This document shows positions 26,016-34,251 of a stretch of DNA of 64,000 nucleotides, piece by piece (position 1 is the first letter of the stretch; each line of letters begins with the position of its first letter). Where the stretch lies: the NCBI RefSeq assembly GCF_003050835.1, contig NZ_QAOJ01000010.1, positions 186,001 through 250,000 on the forward strand. The letters are read 5' to 3'. The notes beneath the pieces were generated by a model. The model ran no database searches and was not told the origin of the DNA. It saw only the letters and a list, made by a program, of their open reading frames with translations. This stretch comes from Pseudomonas sp. GV071. GTDB taxonomy: Bacteria > Pseudomonadota > Gammaproteobacteria > Pseudomonadales > Pseudomonadaceae. Both the position numbers and the translations under genes were made by a program.

Positions 26016-26456
26016 TCAAAGAGGCTCGCCCTGCAGGGTCGCAAGCACTCTTCTGGGGCCGCCGCAATCACGGTGTTCCCCCAGGTAAATCCCTTGCCAG
26101 GTGCCCAGCGCCAACTGTCCGGCCGTGATCGGCAGTATCAGTTGGCAGCCCAGCACGCTGGCCTTGAAGTGCGCCGGTAAATCGTCCGGGCCCTCATCGT
26201 TGTGCTCGTAACCGCTATCGGCATGACTGCCGTCGGCTTGAGGCGCAAGACGATTGAAGAAACGCTCAAAGTCGCGTCGCACAGCCGGGTCGGCATTCTC
26301 GTTGATGGTCAGTGAAGCCGAGGTGTGCAACAGCCACAGATGTAACAGACCAACCCGACAACTGCGCAGTTCCGGCAATTTCGCCGTCACTTCATCGGTC
26401 ACCAAATGAAAGCCGCGAGGCCGTGCTTGCAGGCTGAATTCGCGTTGCTGCCACAT
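26016..26456 (-). CDS. YjbQ family protein (UPF0047)
   Basis: A 146-residue protein of the YjbQ/UPF0047 family. It begins MWQQREFSLQARPRGFHLVT and shows the family hallmarks LLHLWLLHTSASLTINENAD, the acidic-His segment around GYEHNDEGPDDLPAHFK and the end GTWQGIYLGEHRDCGGPR. Some members have weak thiamine-phosphate synthase activity, but the true role is unknown. GGAG lies 7 bases before the ATG at 26456; an ATG at 26462 is the alternative. It lies downstream of amtB, separated by a terminator. Confidence 0.9.
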   Translation of the reverse strand: MWQQREFSLQARPRGFHLVTDEVTAKLPELRSCRVGLLHLWLLHTSASLTINENADPAVRRDFERFFNRLAPQADGSHADSGYEHNDEGPDDLPAHFKASVLGCQLILPITAGQLALGTWQGIYLGEHRDCGGPRRVLATLQGEPL

Positions 26457-26604
26457 AAGCATCTCCGGCGTTTCGGCGCGCATTCTAGCGTGCTCCCAGA
26501 AAAAGCAAAGAGCGCAGGCCAGAGCGTTTGAGTTTATTTCAGCGAACGCTGTTTTCAAGCCTAAGCGGGCTCGACAAAGGTCGTAAATTCAAGGTAGCGC
26601 AAAA

Positions 26605-26637
26605 TGCAAAATGCCCGGCAGAGCCGGGCATTTTTTG
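26605..26637. terminator. Rho-independent terminator after amtB
   Basis: AAATGCCCGGC-AGA-GCCGGGCATTT forms an 11-bp stem. On the minus strand it is followed by TGCATTTTG and on the plus strand by TTTTTTG. It sits 26 bases beyond the amtB stop, so it ends the glnK-amtB transcript. Confidence 0.92.
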
Positions 26638-26662
26638 TGCGGGTGCAGCCTATAAGAAAGTC

Positions 26663-27982
26663 TTACAGGTTGTAGCCACGCTCGTTGTGTTGCGCGAGGT
26701 CCAGACCAACAGTCTCTTCCTCTTCGCTGACACGCAGGCCGATCACCAGGTCCAGCACTTTGAGGATCACGAAGGTGACGATCGCGGTGTAGACAACGGT
26801 GAAGGCAACGCCTTTGAACTGGGTGAAAACCTGTGCGCCGATATCGGTCACAGTGCCGAAGCCGCCAAGTGCCGGAGCTGCGAAAACGCCGGTCAGCAGT
26901 GCGCCAACGATACCGCCGATACCGTGTACGCCGAATGCGTCCAGGGAGTCGTCGTAGCCCAGTTTGCGTTTCAGTGTGGTGGCGCAGAAGAAGCAGATCA
27001 CGCCAGCAGCCAGACCGATAACCAGAGCACCCATTGGGCCTACGGTACCAGCAGCCGGAGTGATGCCGACCAGGCCAGCGACCACACCCGAAGCGATGCC
27101 CAAGGCACTTGGCTTACCGTGGGTGATCCACTCAGCGAACATCCAGCCCAGTGCAGCGGCGGCGGTAGCGATCTGGGTAACCAGCATGGCCATACCGGCA
27201 GTGCCGTTAGAGGCAACAGCGGAACCGGCGTTGAAGCCGAACCAGCCGATCCACAGCATGGCGGCGCCGACCAGGGTGTAGCCCAGGTTGTGCGGAGCCA
27301 TCGGAGTGGTTGGGTAGCCTTTACGCTTGCCCATCACTACGCAGGCAACCAGACCAGCAATACCGGCGTTGATGTGCACCACGGTGCCGCCGGCGAAGTC
27401 CAGTACGCCCCAGTCCCACAGCAGGCCGCCGTTACCGCTCCAGACCATGTGAGCGATTGGTGCGTAAACCAGGGTGAACCACACGCCCATGAAGATCAGC
27501 ATCGCGGAGAACTTCATGCGTTCTGCGAAGGCGCCAACGATCAGGGCTGGGGTGATGATCGCGAAGGTCATCTGGAAGGTGATGAACACAGCTTCCGGCA
27601 CAGCGTAAGTCAGGCTAGCTGGGGTTACGCCGGCGAGGAATGCCTTGGACAGGCCACCTACGAAGGAATTGAAGTTAACAACGCCCTGTTCCATGCCAGT
27701 GACATCGAACGTCATGCTGTAGCCGTAAACGACCCACAGAATGCTGATCAGGCCAGTGATGGCGAAGCATTGCATCATTACCGACAGGATGTTTTTCGAG
27801 CGAACCATGCCGCCATAGAACAGCGCCAGGCCGGGAATGGTCATGAACAACACCAACGCGGTGGCGGTGAGCATCCACGCCGTGTCACCGCTATTTAGCA
27901 CTACCTCGTCAGCGGCCATTGCAAGGCCGGGGGTAACGAGGGACAAAAGGGCTCCTAGCCCTGCGAGCTTACGCAGAGTCAT
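26663..27982 (-). CDS. amtB: Ammonium transporter AmtB
   Basis: A 439-residue Amt/MEP/Rh channel in the inner membrane that conducts ammonium. A cleaved signal-like segment (MTLRKLAGLGALLSLVTPGLA) is followed by 11 hydrophobic helices. The pore His pair is expected in VVHINAGIAGLVAC and FGVHGIGGIVGALLTG, and the early NSGDTAWMLTATALVLFM is a family hallmark. AGGAG precedes the ATG at 27982. It follows glnK by 33 bases in the standard glnK-amtB operon; GlnK binds and closes AmtB when nitrogen is ample. Expected to be under NtrC control. Confidence 0.97.
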   Translation of the reverse strand: MTLRKLAGLGALLSLVTPGLAMAADEVVLNSGDTAWMLTATALVLFMTIPGLALFYGGMVRSKNILSVMMQCFAITGLISILWVVYGYSMTFDVTGMEQGVVNFNSFVGGLSKAFLAGVTPASLTYAVPEAVFITFQMTFAIITPALIVGAFAERMKFSAMLIFMGVWFTLVYAPIAHMVWSGNGGLLWDWGVLDFAGGTVVHINAGIAGLVACVVMGKRKGYPTTPMAPHNLGYTLVGAAMLWIGWFGFNAGSAVASNGTAGMAMLVTQIATAAAALGWMFAEWITHGKPSALGIASGVVAGLVGITPAAGTVGPMGALVIGLAAGVICFFCATTLKRKLGYDDSLDAFGVHGIGGIVGALLTGVFAAPALGGFGTVTDIGAQVFTQFKGVAFTVVYTAIVTFVILKVLDLVIGLRVSEEEETVGLDLAQHNERGYNL

Positions 27983-28015
27983 ATTGTTTTCTCCTGGGGC
28001 GTTGGGTTCGGCGGC

Positions 28016-28354
28016 TTAGATTGCGTCGGTGCCGGTTTCACCGGTACGGATGCGAATTGCCTGTTCCAGATTGACCACGAAGATCTTGCCGTCACCGATC
28101 TTGCCGGTGTTGGCCGCCTTGGTGATGGCTTCGATAACGCGGTCCAGCTGATCATCAGCAATGGCCACGTCGATCTTCACCTTGGGCAGGAAGTCGACCA
28201 CGTATTCGGCGCCGCGATACAACTCGGTATGGCCTTTCTGACGACCGAAGCCTTTGACTTCAGTGACAGTGATGCCCTGCACGCCGATCTCCGATAGCGA
28301 CTCGCGCACATCGTCCAGCTTGAACGGTTTGATGATGGCAGTTACTAACTTCAT
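28016..28354 (-). CDS. glnK: Nitrogen regulatory PII protein GlnK
   Basis: A 112-residue PII signal protein, trimeric in the family. The T-loop carries Tyr51 (GAEYVVDFLPK), the uridylylation site used by GlnD. The B-loop is NTGKIGDGKIFV with ATP-binding residues and the C-terminus is RTGETGTDAI. It senses 2-oxoglutarate and ATP/ADP and blocks AmtB. The start at 28354 (MKLVTAIIKPFKLDD) is exact for the family; the longer frame from 28549 is rejected. Confidence 0.97.
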   Translation of the reverse strand: MKLVTAIIKPFKLDDVRESLSEIGVQGITVTEVKGFGRQKGHTELYRGAEYVVDFLPKVKIDVAIADDQLDRVIEAITKAANTGKIGDGKIFVVNLEQAIRIRTGETGTDAI

Positions 28355-28759
28355 GAAACTCTCTCCCGTATTGGTGGACTTGCCCCAGGAAAAACGAACC
28401 CGGCTCAAGTCTAAGCGCAGTGTCTGGCTTTGTAACGCATCGAACGTCCTCAGGGAGGGCTCTCGACACAACCAATCGCTCCTGACGAAACGACTCCCCC
28501 GCTTCGCCTTACGCATCCGAACTGCATCGGTGCATGCGTCATAGGCCACTAAGCAGAAACCTTGCCAGCTCGCCGAAAAGCTTGAAATTCAGCGAGTTAT
28601 TGCGCCCAAGCGGCAACGTGACCAGAGGGCACACACGAGTCACGCGCAACAACAGTGCAAGCGCCGCGTGAGCGACGCGCCAAAACCGTGCAAAACCCTT
28701 CAGCCGTTAGCCTAGATGCTGCGTGGTACACTGCCAGCCGACTTTTCCGGAACCCTTTT
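28355..28759. other. Divergent intergenic region glnK / ubiK
   Basis: A 405-base stretch with no supportable gene. It must hold the glnK-amtB promoter, which in other bacteria is sigma-54 and NtrC dependent. I found no exact -24/-12 element with the required 10-base GG-to-GC spacing. A short dyad TGCATCGGTGCA at 28523-28534 resembles a degenerate NtrC half-site pair, but this is weak. The part near ubiK shows an imperfect GC-rich dyad around GCGCCGCGTGAGCGACGCGCC without known meaning. Confidence 0.5.
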
Positions 28760-29020
28760 ATGCTGCCGCCTAAAGCCCTGCTCGACGCCCTAAGCACCCA
28801 TGCCTCGCGCCTGTTCAATGGTGAAACGCCGTTGCCGCGCAGTGAATTCGAGACCCAGTTCAAAGCCCTGCTGCAAAGTGGTTTCAGCAAGCTCGATCTG
28901 GTCAGCCGCGAAGAGTTCGATAGCCAGATGGCCGTCCTCGCCCGCACCCGAGCCCGCCTTGAAGCACTGGAAGCCAAGGTCGCGGATCTGGAAGCAAAGG
29001 TATCGCCGCCGAGCGAGTGA
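28760..29020 (+). CDS. ubiK: Ubiquinone biosynthesis accessory factor UbiK
   Basis: An 86-residue protein of the BMFP/YqiC family, now called UbiK, which helps the Ubi complex in aerobic ubiquinone synthesis. It begins MLPPKALLDALSTHASRLFN and has the amphipathic helix typical for membrane association, then a C-terminal trimeric coiled coil (RTRARLEALEAKVADLEAKV). The ATG at 28760 is used; a longer upstream frame lacks support. comM starts 40 bases downstream, behind its own AGGAG. Confidence 0.9.
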   Translation: MLPPKALLDALSTHASRLFNGETPLPRSEFETQFKALLQSGFSKLDLVSREEFDSQMAVLARTRARLEALEAKVADLEAKVSPPSE

Positions 29021-29060
29021 ACCACTCCGCTTGAGCGGCATGTGATCAAAGGAGTGATCC

Positions 29061-30554
29061 ATGTCTCTGGCCATCGTCCACAGTCGCGCCCAAGTGGGCG
29101 TGCAAGCCCCTGCCGTCATCGTCGAAGCTCACCTGGCCAACGGCCTGCCCACGTTCACTCTGGTGGGTTTACCTGAGGCCGCGGTCAAGGAAAGCAAAGA
29201 CCGCGTGCGTAGCGCGATTCTGAATTGCGCCTTCGAATTCCCCCAACGTCGCATCACCTTGAACCTCGCTCCAGCCGACTTACCCAAAGACGGCGGGCGT
29301 TTTGACCTGGCCATTGCTCTCGGCATTCTGGCTGCCAGCGGCCAGGTACCCGCAGCAGCCTTGGCCCAGATGGAATGCCTGGGAGAGCTGGCACTTTCCG
29401 GCGAACTCAGACCGGTGCAGGGCGTATTGCCTGCAGCACTGGCGGCGCGCGCAGCGGGACGCACCTTGGTGGTGCCTCGCAGCAATGCCGAAGAAGCCAG
29501 CCTGGCGTCCGGCCTGAGCGTACTGGCGGTGGATCACCTGCTGGAGCTCACCGCGCACTTCAATGGCGTGACTACCCTGGCGCCGTATCAGGCCCAAGGC
29601 CTGTTGCGCCAATGTGCGCCCTATCCGGACCTCAGCGAAGTGCAAGGCCAGGCCGCTGCCAAACGAGCCTTGTTGGTCGCTGCTGCCGGCTCGCATAACC
29701 TGTTGTTTACCGGGCCGCCCGGCACCGGCAAGACCTTACTCGCAAGCCGCTTGCCAGGCCTTCTGCCGCCGCTGGAGGAACAGGAAGCACTGGAGGTGGC
29801 GGCGATCCAGTCGGTGGCCAGCCACACGCCCATGAGCGCCTGGCCGCAGCGCCCTTTTCGTCACCCGCACCATACGGCGTCGGGTCCGGCGTTAGTCGGC
29901 GGCGGTAGTCGTCCACAACCCGGCGAGATCACCCTGGCCCACCATGGCGTGCTGTTTCTCGATGAGCTGCCCGAATTCGATCGACGCGTTTTGGAGGTGC
30001 TGCGCGAACCGTTGGAAAGCGGCCAGATCGTCATCGCGCGAGCCAAAGACAAAGTGCATTTTCCAGCACGTTTCCAACTGGTGGCGGCCATGAACCCCTG
30101 CCCTTGCGGCTATCTGGGCGACCCCAGCGGCCGCTGCCGGTGCAGCACCGAGCAGCTGCAACGCTACCGCGGCAAGTTGTCCGGCCCGCTGCTGGACCGA
30201 ATCGATTTGCAAGTCACCGTGGCGCGGGAAACCACCGTACTGCATGCCCCGCCAAGCGGTGCCGATAGCGCTAGCGCCGCGGCGCAAGTGGCGGCCGCCA
30301 GAGCCCTGCAAGTGCGCCGGCAAGGCGTGGCCAATGCCTTTCTCGATCTACCAGGATTGCGCGAGCACTGCGGGCTACTGGCTACCGACCAAGCCTGGCT
30401 GGAGAACGCTTGTGAACGCCTGGGTCTGTCACTACGTGCAGCCCACCGCATTCTGAAGGTCGCGCGCACCCTGGCCGATCTGGAACAAAGCAGCGCCATA
30501 GCCCGCCCACACTTGGCCGAAGCGCTTCAATATCGTGGCGCCCCACAAGGCTGA
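29061..30554 (+). CDS. comM: ComM/YifB family AAA+ ATPase
   Basis: A 497-residue Mg-chelatase-like helicase. An N-terminal Lon-like domain (LAIVHSRAQVGVQAPAVIVE, about 1-170) precedes the AAA+ core with Walker A GPPGTGKTLL (about residue 218), Walker B GVLFLDELPEFDR, and the MNPCPCGY/C-rich segment with four Cys that may bind zinc. The C-terminal domain ends HLAEALQYRG. ComM is a hexameric helicase that helps branch migration during natural transformation in Vibrio; in Pseudomonas its role is inferred. AGGAG precedes the ATG. Confidence 0.94.
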   Translation: MSLAIVHSRAQVGVQAPAVIVEAHLANGLPTFTLVGLPEAAVKESKDRVRSAILNCAFEFPQRRITLNLAPADLPKDGGRFDLAIALGILAASGQVPAAALAQMECLGELALSGELRPVQGVLPAALAARAAGRTLVVPRSNAEEASLASGLSVLAVDHLLELTAHFNGVTTLAPYQAQGLLRQCAPYPDLSEVQGQAAAKRALLVAAAGSHNLLFTGPPGTGKTLLASRLPGLLPPLEEQEALEVAAIQSVASHTPMSAWPQRPFRHPHHTASGPALVGGGSRPQPGEITLAHHGVLFLDELPEFDRRVLEVLREPLESGQIVIARAKDKVHFPARFQLVAAMNPCPCGYLGDPSGRCRCSTEQLQRYRGKLSGPLLDRIDLQVTVARETTVLHAPPSGADSASAAAQVAAARALQVRRQGVANAFLDLPGLREHCGLLATDQAWLENACERLGLSLRAAHRILKVARTLADLEQSSAIARPHLAEALQYRGAPQG

Positions 30555-30621
30555 GCGCCCACAAAAGCGTGTGGGATTTCTCCAGCCGTTTTTCAGTTGT
30601 TGCCGCACCAAGACAAGAACA

Positions 30622-30641
30622 ACATGGATGGATATACAGTA
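30622..30641. promoter_or_regulatory. Degenerate SOS (LexA) box-like site
   Basis: The 20-mer ACATGGATGGATATACAGTA matches the LexA consensus TACTGTATATATATACAGTA at 14 of 20 positions. The right half GATATACAGTA is near perfect, but the left CTGT is replaced by ATGG. It lies 72 bases before the SymE-like ATG. E. coli symE is LexA-controlled, so the position is suggestive; the weak left half makes this tentative. Confidence 0.35.
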
Positions 30642-30713
30642 TTAAGCCGAGCACACTGCAGCTGCAGGGCCGCAAGGCTCCCTTCACATCCAGTCGCTGC
30701 AGAGGATCCAACC

Positions 30714-30938
30714 ATGACCATCCACGAAGTTTCGTTAGTACCCGCTTTCACCGAACGGCACCTGAAAGTAACAGCCGACTACGCCCGCCCCGGCAAACGC
30801 GACAATCTCTATGCCCTACCGAAGCAAATCCCGTGGATCCAGCTCAAGGGGCTATGGCTCCAGCAAGCGGGGTTCGAGGTAAATGACACCATCCGCGTGC
30901 GGATCATTAAGGGTTGCCTAGTGATTACAGCGGCATAA
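30714..30938 (+). CDS. SymE-like type I toxin family protein
   Basis: A 74-residue protein whose second half, PWIQLKGLWLQQAGFEVND then TIRVRIIKGCLVITAA, matches the SymE toxin signature (LKGxWLxxAGF ... V.V..GCLVITA). SymE proteins have a SpoVT-AbrB-like fold; E. coli SymE condenses the nucleoid or affects RNA and is repressed by an antisense RNA, SymR. The N-terminus MTIHEVSLVPAFTERHLKVT is variable. AGAGGA precedes the ATG at 30714; longer frames upstream are spurious. Followed by a strong terminator. An antisense RNA on the minus strand over the start is possible but cannot be seen directly. Confidence 0.82.
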   Translation: MTIHEVSLVPAFTERHLKVTADYARPGKRDNLYALPKQIPWIQLKGLWLQQAGFEVNDTIRVRIIKGCLVITAA

Positions 30939-30969
30939 AAAATCCCCGGACGATGCCGGGGAGTTTTTT
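30938..30969. terminator. Rho-independent terminator
   Basis: The stem TCCCCGG/CCGGGGA with loop ACGATG is preceded by AAAAAA and followed by TTTTTT. It closes the SymE-like gene rightward and the chemoreceptor gene leftward. Confidence 0.9.
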
Positions 30970-31010
30970 ACTGATGGCTTAGCGCAACGTAGCGCCGGCC
31001 TGCCATGGAA

Positions 31011-32987
31011 CTATTGAAAACGCCCGACCTCTGCCCGCAGGTCCGCTGCCAGCTTATCCAGCTCCTTGGCGGTCTCTGCGAGGTTGGTGATCACCTCATG
31101 CTGCTCGCTGTTGGCCAGCGCGATGCTCTGCAGGTTGCTGCTAAGCATGGTCGCCGTGCTGCTCTGCTCGCCAGTTGCAGTGGTAATGGCAGCGAACTGC
31201 TCACCGGCGGCCTGGCTTTGCTCTGCAATCTGCGTCAGGGCCTGGGCGACCTTGGCGTTGCGTTGCAGGCCATCCTGCATCTGCAGTTTGCCTTGCTCCA
31301 TGGTGGCAATGGCGCTGCTGGTTTCGCCCTGGATACTCTGGATCATCGCCGAGATTTCATTGGTTGCATCGCGGGTGCGGCCCGCCAGGCTACGCACTTC
31401 ATCGGCCACTACGGCAAAGCCGCGGCCTTGTTCGCCGGCGCGAGCCGCTTCAATGGCGGCGTTAAGCGCGAGCAAGTTGGTCTGGTCGGCGATGGAGGTA
31501 ATCACGCTGACGATGCCGCCAATTTCCTGCGAGCGTTGGCCCAGAATGTTGATGACGTCGGCAGTACCGTTGAGCGAGCTGGAAATCTGCTCCAGCGCGG
31601 CCGAAGCCTCTTCCATGGAGGTGCGACCGATCCGGGTTTGCTGAGAGTTTTCATTGGCCAGGCGTTCGGTGTGGCGCATGTTGTCGGCAATGTTCAGCGA
31701 GGTCGCGCTGAACTCTTCCACCGCGCCCGCCATACTGCTGATCTCACCGGATTGCTGCTCGATGCCCTCGTAGGCACCCGAGGACAACCCGGCCAATGCC
31801 TGGGCACGGCTGCTGACGTTTTCCGCCGCACCACGAATGCGCGACACCATGGTCGACAGCGCCTCACCCATCTGGTTGAAGCTGCGAGCCAACTCGCCGA
31901 TTTCATCGTGGCTGGTAATGTTCAGACGCACGCTGAGATCACCGTTGCCAAGCGCTTGAGCTTGCTCGACCAAGTCGCCCAACGGCCGCAGCTTGCGCCG
32001 CAGAAGCCAGATCACTGCGCCCACTGCCAACAGCAAGGTGATCAGGCTGCCGATCGCCAACTGGCTGCCGACATGCCAGGTCACCGCCTGGATTTCCGCT
32101 TTGGGCATGCTCGCCAACACGGTCCATGGCCCGCCGGCAAACGGCATGGCAACGCTATAGAAGGTCTGCTCGCCATCTTCCCAGAACTCGCCCTGCCCTG
32201 GTTTAGCTGCCAGCGTCACCACGCTGTCGATGAACTTCTCAGGTTGCTTGGCACCCGCTGGGGCCACCAGCCAGTGCTTTTGCTCGTCGAGCAAGGCCAG
32301 CGAGCCAGTAGAGCCGATGCGGAAGCGTTTGAGGTTATCGAACTGTGCGTTCTGCGCGTCGGTGTAGTCGAAACCGACAAACAGCACCGCAATCACCCGG
32401 CCTGACGGATCGGTAACCGGGGTGTACTGGGTCATGTAGAAGCGGTCGAACAGCAGCGCCCGGCCGACATAATTCTGCCCGCCCAACAAACGCTGGTAGG
32501 CCGGGTGGGCGTGATCCAATGCCGTGCCGATTGCCCGGCTACCGTCTTGCTTGGTCAGCGAGGTGGTGACGCGCACGAATTCATCGCCATCGCGCACGAA
32601 CACCGTGGCCACGCCGGCAGTCAGGTGGCGGAATTCATCGACTTCGTTGAATTCGTTGTTCAGACGCGTATCACCCAGGTACAGCGCGGGCGTCTGCAGA
32701 GGCCCCACCGCCACACGTTCGTCGACGTGCACATTCAAACCATCGCGAAAACGCTGCTCGAACAACCCCGCCAGGCGCTGGGTGCTTTCACGCAGGCTGT
32801 CATGGAAGGTGCTCAACTGGTCGGCCAGCAGGCGTGCTTCGCTGCCCAGGTGCTCTTCGCGTGTAGCCAAGGTGGCATTGCTCAAGGAGCGCAAGGCGAA
32901 CAAGGTGCTCAGACCAATCAACAACACCAAAATGACCGCTAGGGCAGACGCGAGCTGCCAGGCGATGCGAGAGCGGGGCTGGGACAT
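31011..32987 (-). CDS. Methyl-accepting chemotaxis protein with periplasmic Cache domain
   Basis: A 658-residue chemoreceptor. Transmembrane helix 1 is near residues 9-31 (ASALAVILVLLIGLSTLFAL). A periplasmic Cache-type sensor of about 270 residues contains GRALLFDRFYMTQYTPVTDP and VAVLFVGFDYT-like strands. Helix 2 is around residue 300 (LITLLLAVGAVIWLL), followed by a HAMP domain and the signalling hairpin with its tip in NLLALNAAIEAARAGEQGRG (about residue 505). No CheR-binding pentapeptide is present at the C-terminus. The ligand is unknown; Cache3/Cache2-like receptors often bind organic acids or amines. Confidence 0.93.
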   Translation of the reverse strand: MSQPRSRIAWQLASALAVILVLLIGLSTLFALRSLSNATLATREEHLGSEARLLADQLSTFHDSLRESTQRLAGLFEQRFRDGLNVHVDERVAVGPLQTPALYLGDTRLNNEFNEVDEFRHLTAGVATVFVRDGDEFVRVTTSLTKQDGSRAIGTALDHAHPAYQRLLGGQNYVGRALLFDRFYMTQYTPVTDPSGRVIAVLFVGFDYTDAQNAQFDNLKRFRIGSTGSLALLDEQKHWLVAPAGAKQPEKFIDSVVTLAAKPGQGEFWEDGEQTFYSVAMPFAGGPWTVLASMPKAEIQAVTWHVGSQLAIGSLITLLLAVGAVIWLLRRKLRPLGDLVEQAQALGNGDLSVRLNITSHDEIGELARSFNQMGEALSTMVSRIRGAAENVSSRAQALAGLSSGAYEGIEQQSGEISSMAGAVEEFSATSLNIADNMRHTERLANENSQQTRIGRTSMEEASAALEQISSSLNGTADVINILGQRSQEIGGIVSVITSIADQTNLLALNAAIEAARAGEQGRGFAVVADEVRSLAGRTRDATNEISAMIQSIQGETSSAIATMEQGKLQMQDGLQRNAKVAQALTQIAEQSQAAGEQFAAITTATGEQSSTATMLSSNLQSIALANSEQHEVITNLAETAKELDKLAADLRAEVGRFQ

Positions 32988-33181
32988 TTACATCTCCGTC
33001 GGGTAATACGGCTGTGAGAAGGCCATTTTCCTAATACAAGCAGAAATAAGGCCGCCCGCTTGTGGAAGGCAGCCTGCTGAATAGGTGTTCGGCGGGGCGC
33101 GCAGAATACTTGAGTAAATTCGTGCGTCAATTAAAACGCGGCATTTAGCCAGTACTCTGTCGGAAATAGAACACAGAAACG

Positions 33182-34102
33182 TTACCGAAGATGTACGACG
33201 TCCGGCAACTTCATCGCCGCGACCTCGGCCAGCAGGTAATCGCGTAACCGTTCAAAACGCGCTTGCCCGCGCCGGGCCCTGGGCCAGACCAGGTAATAGC
33301 TATCGCCGCTGGCTACCGCGCTGGGCCATGGCAGACCGAGTCTGCCTTGGGCGACATCCTCGGCCACCATCACCAGATCACCAATCGACACGCCATAACC
33401 GCGCGCCGCCGCGACCATACCCAGCTCCAGCGTGTCGAAGACTTGCCCGCCCTTGAGGGGGACCTGCTCGGTCAGGCCAGTGGCCTGCAGCCAACGGCGC
33501 CAGTCACGACGGTCCGGGGTGGGGTGCAGCAGCTCTGCTTGCTGCAGGCGGGGCAAGTCCCATGGCCCCTGGGCAACCGCTTCCGGGGCGCACACGGGAA
33601 TCAGCCATTCGGCAAAAAGCTCTACGCACTCCCACTCTTCGGGGAAGCCGCCCTTGCCCAAGAGCACGGCACAGTCGAAGGGCTCGTGATGAAAGTCGAC
33701 CCGATCAACATCCATCCAGGCACTGGTGAGCTGCACTTCCATGCCATCGCCCAGCAGGCGAAACCGCGACAGCCGCGCCAGCAGCCAACGCATGGTCAAG
33801 GTGGAGGGCGCTTTCAGGCGCAACACGCTGTCGTCCGCGCTCAGGGTGGCGCAAGCGCGCTCCAGGGCCGCAAAGCCGTCGCTGATTCCGGGCAATAACA
33901 TGCGCGCCGCCTCAGTTAGCTGTAGCGAGCGCCCAGCGCGTTGGAACAAGCGGCAACCAAAGTGCTCTTCAAGGGTGCGGATATGCCGGCTCACCGCGCT
34001 CTGGGTAATGGCCAACTCCTCGGCAGCCCGGGTAAACGAGGCATAACGGGCCGCCGCCTCAAAGGCGCGTAAGGCATACAAACCGGGAAGCCGCTGTGGC
34101 AT
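33182..34102 (-). CDS. LysR-family transcriptional regulator, GcvA-like
   Basis: A 306-residue LysR protein. The winged helix-turn-helix is at the N-terminus (PGLYALRAFEAAARYASFTR then AAEELAITQSAVSRHIRTLE), and the effector domain (about 95-300) follows with CAVLLGKGGFPEEW and ARGYGVSIGDLVM. The GcvA-like subgroup often controls amino acid or transport genes. The start at 34102 is used because the longer frame reaches into the intergenic region. It diverges from the MATE pump gene at 34252, so that pump is a possible target. Confidence 0.93.
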   Translation of the reverse strand: MPQRLPGLYALRAFEAAARYASFTRAAEELAITQSAVSRHIRTLEEHFGCRLFQRAGRSLQLTEAARMLLPGISDGFAALERACATLSADDSVLRLKAPSTLTMRWLLARLSRFRLLGDGMEVQLTSAWMDVDRVDFHHEPFDCAVLLGKGGFPEEWECVELFAEWLIPVCAPEAVAQGPWDLPRLQQAELLHPTPDRRDWRRWLQATGLTEQVPLKGGQVFDTLELGMVAAARGYGVSIGDLVMVAEDVAQGRLGLPWPSAVASGDSYYLVWPRARRGQARFERLRDYLLAEVAAMKLPDVVHLR

Positions 34103-34251
34103 GGCATTACTCCAGAAAACAAGGCATGAGTTTAAATCATGCCTAGCATCATTTTTATCCTTTTGTGCGCACCTGGGTAAACCATGAGAATTAACCTTCT
34201 CACGCCATGACCGCAAAGTCTGGCGCTCACCTGTCTTGAGCCAAACTCATC

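Noticed and set aside
26528..27898. Long rightward open frame opposite amtB
   Set aside because: Antisense of a strongly conserved transporter gene in GC-rich DNA; the protein resembles no known family and has no start signals.
28355..28550. Sigma-54 promoter for glnK-amtB
   Set aside because: Expected from biology, but no GG-N10-GC match with acceptable flanks was found on the minus strand; close cases had spacing off by one.
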